Shown: positions 38,957-52,500 of the stretch, piece by piece
Layout of the letters: the number at the start of each line of letters is the position of its first letter
Position numbering within the stretch: the first letter of the stretch is position 1
Assembly: GCA_018697195.1 (NCBI GenBank)
Contig: CM031858.1
Span: 114,452,380-114,516,379 of the forward strand
Source of the DNA: Certhia americana
Lineage: Eukaryota; Chordata; Aves; Passeriformes; Certhiidae
Direction: 5' to 3'
DNA: 64,000 nt
Position numbers and translations under genes: made by a program
Notes under the pieces: generated by a model
Seen by the model: only the letters and a program-made list of their open reading frames with translations
Database searches by the model: none
What the model was told of the DNA's origin: nothing

Positions 38957-41730
38957 TAGAGTCACATTCATTATGGGAAAATAGCTGTAGAAGGAATTTT
39001 TCAAGATTTCATTAAGTTTGAGACTAACAGTAAAAAATTATTTCGTTTATGCATAGTGCAGTGCTCAAGTCAGTAACCTTGCCCACTTCTCAGTTTAAGC
39101 TTTGCAAGACTAATTTTTCAGGCTCTTTCCTATTTGTTGGGATCTCAAAGAAGGTAGTAATTGATTACAACATTGCAAGCCTTTTAAAAGTCAGGATATT
39201 AGTTTTGCTACCTGTTCTGACTGAATATGACCTAGCATCAAGTATTAATACAAATTTTTAAAACCAGAATATTTTTACATATTTGTGTGTCTATATGTAT
39301 ATAGTGTGTTGTTTTGTATGTTTTCTATTTATAAAAAAGCAGAACAGATCTGCTTCCACAACTTAAATATTCAAATTGCTGTTGGAAGAATAAATATTTA
39401 AATGTTTCAAATCTGTCCATTGTCTACATAGCTCTGCTTTTAGAATTGTAATCCACAGCTATTAAGTTCTGCATTTCCAGATTTTGCTCAGAATATAAGT
39501 GGGATGAGTATCGTGATGTACATATAATGAACAGGATTGTTTTAACTTATAAGCCACTTCCAAAGCCTAAAAGGAAATTCAGGATAAAATGTCTGTCTAA
39601 CATAATTTTTGAATATATAGGACTATTTTCAGTACATGCATTAACAGTAGATTTTACTGGGAAGAGGCCAAATATTTTTTTGCTGCAGCCAAGAAGTAAG
39701 GTGGGTTTGGATGAATGAAGAAAAAAAGCACAAAAAAGGGAAGCCTTATACTGTTCATAGCTAATGAATTTCTCTGGTGCAAATTCAATATTAAGTGCAG
39801 ATTGCAGTTGCAATGGTTCCTGAGGGAATTCAAGAGGATATTGTATCTTATGGGGGATGCTAATTTAAAATAATATCTGGTCAGGATGCATTTAATAACC
39901 ATTGGAAACTAAAAGGCAAGGGAGAAAATAGTGCCTAATATGCAACAGGCAGCAGTCTTCTTTAGGAAGTATCTGTGATTGTCATGAATGGAATGGACAC
40001 ATGCAATTTTGATTTATAATCAGTATCTACTGTGAAGTGATTATTTTCTTTTTCAAAATTGAATTGGTAGGAGCCTTACTTGCATCTAGCTCTTTTAGAA
40101 CAACTAGAATAGTCCTCTGCTAGCTCATTAATTCACTGAGTAGAAAATGAGGCTTAAAAAATAGTTCAAAATGGAGGAACAGGGTAGGATGAAGTCCCCA
40201 GTCATTTCTCTGCTGTTTTGTTTCATTTAACTGGTAATTTTATTTCTGTGCATATATTTATCTATCAAGCATGGTACACAGGCATTCTGCAAGTGTGTTT
40301 GTTCATACACATGTTTGGATATAAAGTAACTGTATGTGTGAGACACAGAAGCATTTTTAGCCCTAAAAAGAAGTAAGCTTTGTGTTGCTTGCTTTGATTC
40401 TTTTCCTCTTTTAAAAATGCCAGCTTTTCCTTTGCCATTCTAGATGGTTTGAGATGGGTGGTGTTTTGAGGAAAGAGTGGGAGAGAAAAGAGGGGTTTGG
40501 GAAGATGGGCTGGTGTTGACAACTTGCTAATGAAAATTCAGCTTTAAAACTCATCGAGGATTTCTGTGAGATAATCTCCTGAAAAAAAAAAAAAGTTTCT
40601 CTTAGCATGACATTTTAAATGTTATATCTTTCACTTATATAGCACCTGCTTTCCCAGGGAGCTAGTATTTTGCAGATTCTAATTTAATTAGACTCTGAAC
40701 ATACCTACAATGTTACTGAACACTACCATTCCCACACAGACATGATGAGAGATGTGCAAGGAGATAAAGCTACTACATTGCACCAGACCTAATGGCTCAT
40801 CTTGCGTCACCTCAAGCACAGGAGAATTCTTGGGAGGAAATACATACTAAGAAGGTATCTTAAATCTCATCTGCTTTTTGTTACGTAGTGGATGCTGAAA
40901 ATTAGCTGCTGGTTCTTGGTTAATTGTCTAAAATCTGTAGAAATAGTAACTGGACCAGCCTACAGTGTGGTGGGCAGAGTATGGTGCAGGGAGTGCATGG
41001 GCTTCCTGCAGGTTCTCCCTGGGGGATCCCAGCCACAGTCTCACATCTCCTGGGAGTTACTAAACAGAAGACTGAGGTTACAGCCAACACTGGGCCCGTA
41101 TCAGAGTAGCAGGCATGTAAATTTTGATACATCCTGTATGGAAGGACAACAGCAAGGAGAAGATATGGAGCTATTCAGATGGGACAGGGTGGTGGTAGCT
41201 CTGGGCATTGCCATTGTTTTGGTGTTCCTAGTGGATGAAATTAGAACTATCACTGGTTGTTTTCTCCTCCAAGGAGTAATCAAGATTTTCATCAGTCTTT
41301 AGCTAAAGGTGCGTAAATTGAGTTGTATTCAATTCTGTGAGCACATCTGCTTTTTGTGGACCTCTCCCTTCTCTTTAGTATTGAATATGTTGTTAGCCTA
41401 TCTCCAGTTAAGTGACTCTGCAAGCTTATGAGAAATACACAGAATGAGAATTAGGACTGAATTTTGCTCACTGCTGAGGCCAACCTTTAGAGCATTTCCT
41501 CCCTCCTGCTTGAAGTGTTTCCCTTTGTCATCAGTGCAGAGTTCAAATCAAGCCAGGAAGATGGAGATGGATGAAACCACATAGGTTTGCCTTAGAACAG
41601 CAGTCCAAATGTGAAAAGCTTAACAGGAGCTTAGTCAAATTCCTCAGTTCATTAAAATTAATTTGGAGATCTCAAGAGGATCATCAGGATTCTTTATGAC
41701 TTCTGGCTTTCCCTGTGTCTAGTTAAGGTC
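38957..41730. other. Intronic sequence without recognisable features
   Basis: AT-rich intron with some alternating TATG near 39270-39320. A 136-codon frame at 40892-41302 (+) ends in a hydrophobic stretch, but it has no family resemblance and no sign of exon structure, so it is not called. Confidence 0.7.
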
Positions 41731-41829
41731 CACCTGTTGCAAACATAGGCCAGATTCCCAGACTGCTGAAATTTGTTTCATCAGCTTCCAGGCCTGCTGG
41801 ATATACTAGAGTCACACAGTGTGGGGAAA

Positions 41830-41869
<40 letters not shown>
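41731..41869. repeat. Left copy of duplicated gap flank, ending in poly-A
   Basis: This copy runs from CACCTGTTGCAAACATAGG through CCCAGACTGCTGAAATTT and GATATACTAGAGTCACACAG to GTGTGGGGAAAAT and 38 A, then meets the gap. The same series of words reappears after the gap at 41886-42008. The two differ mainly by single-base insertions and deletions, as expected from noisy reads over one locus. Confidence 0.92.
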
Positions 41870-41885
41870 NNNNNNNNNNNNNNNN
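41870..41885. other. Assembly gap, 16 N, inside a poly-A tract
   Basis: Sixteen N between a long A run and a second copy of the preceding sequence. Such a short gap with duplicated flanks usually means that two contig ends that overlap in reality were joined without merging. Confidence 0.99.
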
Positions 41886-41978
41886 CCCACCAAACATAGG
41901 GACAGATCCCAGACTGCTGAAATTTGGTTCAATCAGCTTCCGGCCTTTGGATATACTAGAGGTCACACAGTGTGGGGG

Positions 41979-42008
<30 letters not shown>
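41886..42008. repeat. Right copy of duplicated gap flank, ending in A30
   Basis: It aligns by eye with 41731-41869: AAACATAGGGACAGATCCCA, GACTGCTGAAATTTGGTTCA, ATCAGCTTCCGGCCTTTGG, ATATACTAGAGGTCACACAG and TGTGGGGG, followed by A30. The extra or missing bases (GGTT for GTT, GAGGTC for GAGTC, a lost TG) look like sequencing errors and not evolutionary divergence. Confidence 0.92.
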
Positions 42009-42012
<4 letters not shown>

Positions 42013-43536
42013 AAGCAAGCTAAATGAAGGGATTTGGACTGGCTTATTCAGGGCAGGATTCTTGTTTGTTTATTTACTTTCTTTTTTTTTGAATAGGAGA
42101 GAACAAGTTCACTTCCTTTTAATCTACCCTTTTAGACAAAGTGGCTGATGCCTACCTATGGCTGCCTAATGCTAAATGCCAGATTCACCCCTGTGGGCAG
42201 TGAGGTGCAGCAGAAACATTTAGAGCCAGACATGGCTCTTGTAGCATGAGAAAAGTACCATGAACTCTCTTCAGTCCAGGGAAGCAGCACACAAGCCTGG
42301 GGACCACAGGGGGAACTGCACTCCGCAAGGTGGACTGGCATGAGAAACAGCCTGGGGCCTGTTCTTTGCTTTTGCCTGAACTTCCTAAATTTACCATTTG
42401 GGTGGATTTAGGTAGGAGAGCTTTGATTGAGGTTGGCTCAGTTCTTTGCCTTCATTTGCCTTGAAGAGTTTTGTTGAATACTGTTCTGCTTCTGGGAGAA
42501 AAAATGTCAGGACACAAGTGTGCAGAATCCTTTAGAGGGCCCAGAAGATGTATGATGGTATAGCACGTGAGTGTGTATGCATGGGACATGTTCACACATA
42601 TATGTGTATGCCCGTATCTACAATCCCGAGTCTGTCCTATTTTAACAATCTGTCTCAATATTTAAAGGAAATTAGAGGTCTCAGTCCTGGTAATTTCAGT
42701 AAAATTTGGGCCTCTGCCAATGTTTTCTGGGAAGTGGAATGTTTCAGTGCTCAGTGAAGATGTAGCTATAATGTGCTTCTAACTTAAGGTAATCTGGAGC
42801 CAAGTTTAATCAGATACACATTAGTGAATTGAATGCACTTTCCAAATAATGAAATTCTGGTTGGACCACTCAGTGTAAGATAAGAAAATCAGAGCAGATG
42901 CTACAAAAGCAAAGGTGGGAGTTGAGGGCAGAGACTGCCAAGAAGCAGTGAATGTGTTTTGCAGAAAACCCACTGATCTTTTGTCAGTGGCATTTTCTTT
43001 GCTTGCCATCTCTCTGCAACTAATTTTCCCCTAGGAAGTTGTAAGGTCACGTTGACCTGTGTGTTCAAACCATGTGGTCAGGAAAGAAAAGAAAAAAAAG
43101 ATAAAAAACACATTTATGAAAATACCTAAATAGTTGGTACAAAAGGAACAGGTTTTCTGCAGTATTTTTCAAACTTAATTTTAAAAGCAAATTAAAAGAA
43201 TAAATGATGGTCTTGTTCTTGACCTAGGGTCTCAGTGCTTCACAAGTACATCATGCCAGCCTGCAGCTTGGTTTAGAACTAGCACAACAATATGGAAGAA
43301 AAAAATCACAAGTCCTTAGAGAAGCATTGATCATCACTGTATTTTACAAGGAAAATAATTATTCTTTTGTAGAGATCTTTTTGGTCTTTTTGCTTTCATG
43401 CCCATTTTGACAAGGACAAGACAGAAAAACAGAATGTTCGAAGAAAACCATTCATAAATATATCCCCAAACTGGAATGTTTTTATCATCCTTTCAAGTAA
43501 TTTATACCACAAAATAAGAGCTTTAACTCTTCAGTT

Positions 43537-43625
43537 TAAAAATAAATAAATAAATAAATAAAATAAAATAAAATTTAGAACAAATAAATAAAAATTAAAT
43601 AAAATAAAATTTAAAAATTAAAAAT
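43537..43625. repeat. (AAAT)n / (AAAAT)n simple repeat
   Basis: About 90 bp of A-rich tetra- and pentanucleotide units, for example AAATAAATAAATAAATAAAT and AAAATAAAATAAAAT, with interruptions. Confidence 0.92.
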
Positions 43626-45012
43626 TGTGGTGCATTGAATTAATCAGTGCAGAAAGAGTTTCTATGTGCCTGTATCAGGAAACCTTTCAGATCATTAAAA
43701 TCTTCTTATATGAAGAGATGCTTTGATAAAGCAAAGAAATCCTGCCAGAAGCAAACACGTCAAAGCCTCTAGAAAAACAATGGAATTGAGCGTGTCTGGA
43801 ACTGAGACAATTGTCTTAAAAAGGTGCTTCACTTCCTTCGAGTGTTTTTTTTAAAGACCAGTTCTCAAACTTAATTAATATTCCTAAGACATAAAAGACC
43901 TTCTCTGACATGAAAAATGGTAAAAGACATGTAGAAAGCAAATGTGTTACCTTAGCTACCTGTTTGGGGTGACATTTTAAATACAGAAAATAAAGTTGAC
44001 AGAATTATAGTGACCTTTCAGCCTGAACAAATAAAATAACATCTGCCAAAACTAAATGGTTGCCTCTAGCTGTAGGAAATGATATGCATCTTTGAACACT
44101 AATGCACAGGCCTTTGGTAGAGTTAGCTTTAGTAATGCTTACAAGGCCTTAGAAATTTATTTTGTTACAGAGCATCAAAGGCTTAAAAATCCCAGGGATA
44201 TGGTATAAGTGCCAAGGTACTGACAGGGACCAGCCATGGCTGTGGGTGTATCAGAGCCATCTGCATAGTCTTTCACCCTCTTAATCCATCACAAGTCCCT
44301 TGTTTTTTTCAGAGGACCCAGAAGGAGCTGTTCACTTCATCGCTGTATATTTTCTTTACGTTCTCTATGCGTGCACATTTCTGTGTATAGAAGCAGTCTT
44401 ATGAGTTACATTACCTCTTTTTGAATTTCCTCTGGAAACCAAGGACATATGTGTGTCCTGGAAGCCAGCAGCAATCAGGCAGATTGCTGTTAGAAAGGAA
44501 ATTGGTAGGTCTAAAAAGGGAAGGCTTCTTTTTAAAATAATCTGCATAGGAAAATAAAGAAAGTAACTGCAAAAATTACTTTTTCCTGCTTCTCCATACT
44601 CTTTTAGCTTCTGGTCTCATCTTAACCAGCAGATAAAGCAAGTTCTTAATTGTGCTTTTGAAAAGCTGAGAGGAGCAGTTCATAGTTCTTATTACATGCT
44701 TTATCAGGCACATTTACATCCCTCTCCACCTTCACCTCAAATACTCCTTATATTCAGAGTGATCACAAATGTGGAAAAGCCAGTTCTGCATTTGGATAAC
44801 TGGGATACACAGAGGAAGGAAATGTCAGGGAGATGGTGGTATTTTACCTAGCTAACTTAGAAGGCAAGCAGGTCCCATGAATTGCAACTGTAATTAGCCA
44901 AAAACACTGAATTTCTTAATGGCTTCCAGAGGTTAAAGGAAGTTCATGCAATTTGCTGTCTGTATTAATATCAATCGTTTCCAATTTAAGCAAATAATGC
45001 CAAACAGCCTTA

Positions 45013-45049
45013 TAATTATTATTATTATTAATAGTAGTATTATTATTAG
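45013..45049. repeat. (ATT)n trinucleotide repeat, interrupted
   Basis: ATTATTATTATTATTA, then AATAGTAGT, then ATTATTATT. A short, imperfect microsatellite. Confidence 0.9.
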
Positions 45050-45437
45050 TGTTATGTATTCTTCAGCTGCACTTAGGATTCTGAAAGAATTTTTATTCAT
45101 TATCCAAAAATCTAAGAAGACATGTCTCATATTTTCCTTGAAAAAGTCATAAAGTAAAGTCTAGGCTGAGAATCAAACTTGTAGCATGTGGCATTTTGGA
45201 GATGAGGTGTCAGTCTAAATAAGGAATTTTATCACTGGCATCTGTCATGTGTCTGAGGGATTTTCAGTGGTGGGCATGGATAGTTAGAAGATCTATCTGC
45301 TTCCCAAACGCACTTTTTAATTTTTTTACTTGTAAGCTTTCATTTTCACCAATGCTGTACTTAACGAATCTGAACGTAAGTCCTGCCATACCACTCTCAT
45401 CTTAGTTTTTGTATAAACCTCCCATGGTGAAACAACT

Positions 45438-46537
45438 GGCCTAGTACGTGAGGGGAGAGCAGTGGATATTTTCTATGCAGATTTGAGCAGGGCTTTTGAT
45501 GCCATCTCCATATGATCCTTGTAGAGAAGCTGGTGGAGTGTGGCCTGAAGTAGCAGCTGGTGAGGTAGACTGGAACAGCTGATCTCAAAGGTCTGTGACA
45601 GTGGTGTGGAATCAATTTGGAGTCCAGCAACTAGCAGTGAACCCTTGAGGTCAGTGGTCCTGTTTAGCATCTTGGGAAGAATTACATGATCTGGATGATG
45701 GGGCACAGTGCACTCTCAGCAAGTTTGCTAATGTCACAAACCTGAGAGGTATGGCTGATACACCAGAGGGTCCTCTACAGGCTGGGGAAATGGAACCTCA
45801 TAGAATTCAAAAACGAGAGGGCAAAGTCCTGCACCTGGAGAGGAACAACCCCGTGCACTTGTGTATACTGGGGAATAGACTCTGCTGGAACATATACTCT
45901 GCTGGAAGGCAGCTTGTCAGAAAAGAACCTGTGTGTCCTGGTGGGCACCAAGTTCAGCATCAGCCAGCAGTGTATCCTTGCAGCAAAGAAGGCTAATGGT
46001 GTCCTATGTGGCATTAGACAAAGAGTTGCCTGCTGGTTGAGGGAGGTGATCCTGCTCCTCTACTAAGCACTGTGAGGCCATGTCTGGAGTGCTGTCTCCT
46101 GTTCTGGTCTCCCCAGTACAAGAGAGATGTAGAGTACTGGACAGAGTCTGACACAGGGCCCAAACATACTTAGGGGACAGGAGCATCCCTCTTCTGAGGA
46201 AAGGCAGGACTGTTTAGCACAAAGACACGGCTCAGGGACCATCTCATATACCTGGAAGGAGGATGCAAAGAGGGCAGTCAGGCTCTTTTCAGTGGCTGGA
46301 TTAGAGTCAATGGTAATAAATGAAACTCAGGAGGTTCCCTCTGAACATCAGGAAACACTTTGTGAGGGTGACAGAGCACTTGGACAAGTTGCTCTGGTTT
46401 GGAATGTTGTGAAGTCTCCATCTTTGGAGATGTCCGAAAGCTGTCTGGACATGCTCTTAGCAACCTGCTCTAGGTGATGGCTCTCCTTGATCAGATGACC
46501 TCCAGAGGCCCCTTCCAACCTCAGCCACTGTGTGATT
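45438..46537 (+). mobile_element. CR1 LINE fragment, 1.1 kb, with reverse transcriptase relic
   Basis: This is the longest CR1 copy in the window. At 45474-45509 one frame reads YADLSRAFDAIS, a form of the conserved CR1 reverse transcriptase block around the F/L-S-K/R-AFD motif. The following DNA keeps the CR1 order: CTCAGCAAGTTTGCTAATG, GGCTGATACACCAGAGGGTC, AAAGTCCTGCACCTGGAGAG, GTCCTGGTGGGCACCAAGTT, CAGCAAAGAAGGCTAATGG and CCCCAGTACAAGAGAGATGT. Its 3' end is CCCCTTCCAACCTCAGCCAC and then TGTGATT. Stops and frameshifts break the frame throughout, so the copy is dead. Several 60-80 codon frames inside it are relics of the element. Confidence 0.95.
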
Positions 46538-49500
46538 AAGATTGCAATGGAAGGGTGAAGCAGATCACACTAAGTTTGCCAGTTTCAATGGATATACCAT
46601 GGGCAAAGTAGGGTTTGGATGTCCTTCATAGCTCTTTTAACCTTCATTGAGTTTAGGAGCATTAGAACTGGGGGGTGTTTTCTACCTAGGTGCAAAGGGA
46701 TAGTGCCAGATGCTTTTTGGAGCACAAGTGTTCCCTCCAGAAGCCCCAAAAGGGCCTTTCAGTTCTGGCATATCCTGCTCACTCTGGTGAGGAGCAGATG
46801 GCCCTATTGTTCCTGGCAAGTCCCTGTCCAGCTTCACCACCTTGAAAGCATTCCTGTTCTACATCAGGCTCTTAATTTCAGCAGTTTTCAGTCTGATAGT
46901 GAATTCAGACATGGTACTGAAAGTGCTGCTCTTGTTCACACATACACGTATGTCCATTTGGGACTTATAGCAACAGATTTTATGTTTGTTTAGTTGTATT
47001 TGTAGCATTTCAACAGTATGGTCTCCCAAGTTTTACAAGTCTTCTATCAGATGTTATATCCTTCTCTGCTGGAATAAGATGCCTAAACTGCAGGGGAAAT
47101 GCAGATTATAATTATGAATATATATGCAAATAGGGTTGTGTTTTGTGCTGCAGAACTGATCTTACATCCAGCTAAAAATAGTATTAAAAATGTTCATAGA
47201 CCAAACCTTAGCTGAACCTTTTCAAACCTTTCTTCTATTCCTGCCATAGCAAAAAAAGATCTGTCTTAATTCTCATTTCATGCCCATGTTATCTCTGTCT
47301 TCTTTTCTGAATAAGTTTTTAAACAAAATGGCTGTTGAATTCAGACTCAGTCTCAGCACGTATAAATTCATACCCTTTGATACAAGTCATTTCTTGAGGC
47401 ATTTTTCTTGAAGGCACTTTACTGTCCTTCTGTTCTTCTTGGACTTTGTGCTATTTTTTAAGATGGAACTAATATTGGAATATAGAACTCCAGTTAGACT
47501 GAAAACTGTAGGTCTCAAATGACCACAGTTTGCTTTCAAGTCCTAAATGTAATTGCTGTCTTGCCAGCTCATGTTATTTTCTCCTTTGGCTTGTATGCTG
47601 CTAGCATGTCACCTCTTATATTCCTTTTTCTTTTACCATAATATATTGATAAGGAGCAAACTGTGAGGTCCATAAATTGGCAAAATTCCCTCTAGATTCC
47701 TCTGAGTGTTTTGCTTACTGATGTCCTTTGGATTTGGCCTATGGGAACTGATGAAAGGCTGACATGAAAATGCTGTCATCTGCCCTAGAGCTTTTTCCCT
47801 AGGCAAAACCCAGGCCAGAAATTTTATTCCTAAGATTTCTGAATACTAGATTTGCAAAGCATGCAGATATAGTGCGTGGTGAGGTATGCAGCTTGGTATT
47901 CAAGACCATTTCTTTGTGAGATGCTTTTCAGCCCTACTAATGCTATTTGCTGGCAAATTTGTTTTTGAATTGATTCTTATACAAAATTCTTCAAGCAGGC
48001 AACATTTAAAGAACATTCTCCATTAGTCCAGACAATTTAAAAGCACCTAGAGGAAGTTAGCCTGAATTCCTGTTAAATAACACTGCCAGTCATTTGAATA
48101 TCGCATAAAGATCACACAAGCACTGCCTGTCTATATCTTAATGATTGACTAATCCCACATTATTTCCTGAGTGTTTATAGATTGCTCCATCCAAACAATG
48201 ACAATTCAATATATTAGGAGTTTTTTATTGCAGATTAGCTAATGGCTTCTCCTGAATACTTCAAAAGAAAAAGCTGAAGCAGAGACTGCTATATAAATAG
48301 GATGAATAAAAAGTTATTTACAGTGGAGATATTTCCAAACAAAATTCTCAGCTGTGTGTTTTCTCTGAGCCAGAAAGAGCAAGCAGGTCCTATAAAAGCT
48401 CTTCAAAGCAATTTGGAAGGTTTTTTGGAGGAAGGAAGGGGAAGGTTGGCAATAGTTCAGTTTTACTGGTTAGTAGAGTCAGCTAGCTCCTGCTGTTTCA
48501 CAGTGTGAAATTACATGCTAGGCCCCCAGAGTGACACAACCCAGATTCATCCTGGCACACACCAGTGGTCATGAAAGAAGGATGTTTATATGGAAGGAAA
48601 CACATTACATTTGTCTGTGGGGATAAAATATAGCATCTACCTTAGCCACTCTCATTCTCTAGTGTTTGTACCACTGTTGCTTAGCTTGACTTTTGCAAAA
48701 GATACTGCAGGCATGTCCTCTGCTTTAAAAATGCAATTTTTTTCCTTTCCTAGATCAAAGAAATCACAATTGTCTGCTCTTGTTCTGTGAAAGTTGTCAC
48801 TGGAAAGCTGCATAATCAGCAGGCAGATCTATCTACTTATTTTATCAAAGGCATCAGGGAAAGCAGCAAACAGCATGAGTTCTTGTAAATACTCATATAA
48901 AGGTATTCCCTCTTCCAGATGGTGAGTTTGACCATGAGGTTGAGAACTTGCCACTGAAGGGTTCCCTTACAAAGCAGACATGACCTGGCACAGGAATGCT
49001 CAAGGGTATTTGTTTCACCAGCTGCTCTGCTGCTCCACTTCTGTGTTGAACCCTCCCTTGTGAACTGTTCCGATCGATAAATAGCCCATGTCCCTATGGA
49101 CCTGGGCTGAGAGATGGATGCTGGGAGAAACTCAGCTGTCCCAGAGAGGCCTGAACATCTCCCTGTGTGCAGTGTGAATGATAAACACCAGTACCCAGGG
49201 GAAGAGGCTGTCTCCAGACTGCAAGGTCTCCAGCCACAGAACACTGGTTTGCAGAGTGTGCCGTGGTACACTTTGCTCCTGTGAAAACAATGGTGAGATA
49301 GGAAAAGGGCTCTAAATACCTTTTACTGGTCTTACCCTTATGTGGTGATGGGAGGCTGCCTAGCTGCTTCTCCAGAGATCTGGGATATACACGAGGTTCC
49401 TCAGGCTGAGAAGCCAGAAACACTGTCCTTCATCTGTGCCCACTCTTACCTCTACAAGCAGTCTTTTCTTCAAGTGCAATCAAATGGGTGATTGGGACAC

Positions 49501-52500
49501 AGGTGCATCTTCCTTGCCAGTCTCACATGGCATGTCTCAGGACCATTTCCAAGGGCTATCACCATAAGTCTGTCAGAGCTTGGAGGGAACAGGGAAACAA
49601 TTCAATTCATGCTGCAGCCCCAGGGGCTGGTGAAGTGAGGATGCCTATGATAATGATTATATTCCTGTGACAGCTGCATGGTACAGATCCTTGGCCATGA
49701 CTAATTTCCTTTCCAGGGAATGCCTGGATATCCTTGGGGGATTTTTTGTTTTTCTGATCCCTGATTCTTCTTGATATCTCCAGACTGAGACTGAGGCAAA
49801 CCAGGACTCAGTTCTTGGGGTGCTTTAGGATGAATAACAGGCAGGCAGGCTTAGAAGCAAATGAAAAATATGACATGGGGAGGAAGGGAGGAGAGGAGAA
49901 GGGAGGAAAGAAAGTCATTGCGAACCACTATTCTTGGAATTCTCAGCTCTTCTTTATAGGACAGATACAGCCTTCCACTCGGCAACCCCCTAAACCATAG
50001 AAGGCTGCAGGGAGGAAACCAAAAGGAGACAGTCACAGAGCAGACTGTGAATCAGGATTTTAACTGATCTCTTTAGAGTGCTCTGGCACTTACCAACAGA
50101 GCCATGTTTTCCTAACAGCTTCAGAGGAGTATTGCTTCAGGAAGCCCATAAGGACCCTTTCTACAAAGCAGGAAAGCCCTCAGTTTCTCAGAGGACACAG
50201 AGCAGGGCAGATATCTAATCTCTCAGGAAGCTGCTTGCCCTTATGGGTCTGATCTCACATGGGCATCACTTCCAGGGCTGCAGCCTTGACAATATATAAG
50301 AAACTCCAGTGTTTCCCACAAGTGGAAACCAAGGGAGCCTCTGAGAACCTCTGAGGCCCAAAGAGATTTCATCAGCTTTTGATGAAACAGTGCCTGTAGT
50401 TAAAGAACACCAGGTGTGCAGTGCCATACAGGAAATGACAGTGCTGTAAAACTTCTTAGTTGTGTTGCTGAACTTGTCTAAATGGCTTTGTCCCATGGTT
50501 GAAACAGGAAAGGCAGCTGTTATGCAGCACCAGTGGCAATGCCTGGTGAAGAAATTGTGAAAAACAAAGCTCTACACATCTGCAGCATACTGGGAATTCT
50601 TTATTATTTCACTTCTACATTCTCCTTTTCAATTCTAGCCCATACTTGATAGTGCAAAAAATGCACTGGTGTTTGCTCCTGAGAAGTATCTGGGCAGCAT
50701 CTAGAGGATTTGTGGCCAGTGGCTGTGTTATACTTCCTGACAAGGTTATGCCATCCCTATCACTGGCAGTGGCACCATCAGCTGCCTGTCTGATGGGTCC
50801 ATGGCCAGCAATCTCCATCTACCCCCTGCCCTTGGTCCCCAGCACTGTACAAGAGGAAAGCTGACCCAGGGGTGAGCGCCACAGGCATGGCTGAGGCAGC
50901 CTTTGCAGCACAGGATTTCACAGGCTGATTTGGATGCAACAGAGCCTCCAGGCTGACAGGGAGCCCTGGGAGGCAACTGCATCCTGGGAGTATCCCAGTT
51001 TTGAGAGGAGAAACACGGGGACAATTAAACTAAACAGCAGATGTGCAGGGGTACTTCCATCTGATCTGGCAGCATGTGTCAGGAGTGCTCTGGAGATATC
51101 GCCTCACTGTATGCAGACGCAGAGGGTTTGCTGCCTGTCTCACCCGAGTCTGCAGGGTACAGATAAAAGGAAGAGAAAAACTGTAAAGCTGGAGGGGTCT
51201 TGGGAGAGGACAGCCCAGCATTCATGATGCTCAGTGCAAGCACCCAGGCTGTACCTCATTCCAATACAAGGAGATTTGTTTCCTGGAGTTGTGCTGCCTC
51301 ACAAATGGTTGAATCCCACAGTGGGCTGAGCAGTGGGCCTGAGCAGCTGTACCCCAGGGGTGAGGACAGTTAGTAGGAGAGCAGGCTGCATCAGAAATTT
51401 CTTTAGACCACCCTGCCTTCTCCTCATTAAACCTGTACCCAGTCCAACTTAGTCCTGCCATCTCCCTCCACCACTGGTTCACAGACTGGAGGTTCTGCAG
51501 TTTGCACACATCAGGAAAGGAAGGAAAGTGCTGGGTATGACTGGGTTGGGGAATTCACAAAGTAGCTAAATTCAGATGGCCATAAAAATTTAGTTGACCA
51601 TAAAATGCTGCTGTAATACGACTCATGGCCATTTGAGAAGGATCACCCAGTTACAGAAGATGCTGGGGAATGCTTTATAGGTCATAATGAAACAGATGTT
51701 ATCATTTTGTTTATGCTCATAAAGTGCATTGCTTTATGTTATAGAAAGTAGAGCAGTTATTTTTCTGATATCTTAAATACTGCAAAGTAAAATTAAATAC
51801 AAGGAGTTGGGGGTTGGATTTTTAGTCTTTGTAGGGTATGCATATTCTGGAAATCAGCCTTTTAATGTCTCTTATGATGAAATATTCCCCAGTGGGATCT
51901 GTCCTCACAATGATCTCATCTCAGTGACACAGATGAGGATGGCTGCACTCATAATTTAAAGTAAATTAAGTCCAGACTTTTGACTGCTGGTAAATTGCCA
52001 GAACCATGCTTAGTTGGACAAGTTTTGGTCAATGCTGTGGTCCAGAATGCATTTCAGTTTCCTTTTGCACATTAAACCTTAATGGTGCCATCAAAAATAA
52101 TTTGATTGGAAAATTAAAAGTTAACTCTTTTTTCCTTCCTAGAATAAGGAATTAAAGCTGAAGGGATTTGTTTGTTTTTTCAGAACAAAAAGAATAAGCA
52201 TTAGCATGTACTTCTAAGGTAGCAAGTATTCCTTCTAAAGAAACTTTTTTTTTAAGTATTCAGGCACACCTAATAAAAGGCACATAAGAAATAAAATAGA
52301 ACAATCTGTTGTTATTTAACATGGCAAATACTGTTGAGATACAAACACAGTTAAGTTTTCTCTGGTAACTAAGCAACAGAAGAAAATACCACTTATGTGA
52401 ATTACTGTTTATTCCACTGATTTTTAGCTCTGCAGTAGTGATTTTCATCCTCTACACCTCAAACACATAAAGAACAACTGTTTATGGTATGGATAAATTG

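Larger units (their letters stand above)
42009..45437. other. Intronic sequence with A/T-rich simple repeats
   Basis: AT-rich intron. It contains a perfect ACACATATATGTGT palindrome at 42594-42607, an AAAT/AAAAT array at 43537-43625 and an ATT array at 45013-45049. No gene is supported. Confidence 0.7.

Noticed and set aside
40892..41302. 136-codon open frame with a hydrophobic C-terminal stretch
   Set aside because: No family resemblance, no splice or promoter context, and a competing minus-strand frame overlaps it. Frames of this size are expected by chance in 64 kb on two strands.
45474..46537. Short open frames considered as a host gene
   Set aside because: The DNA is a CR1 LINE copy; the frames are relics of its reverse transcriptase region and 3' part.
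48837..49271. 144-codon minus-strand open frame
   Set aside because: It contains many Cys, Ser and Arg with no domain pattern, and another frame overlaps it on the same strand. Less AT-rich DNA lowers stop-codon frequency and explains it.
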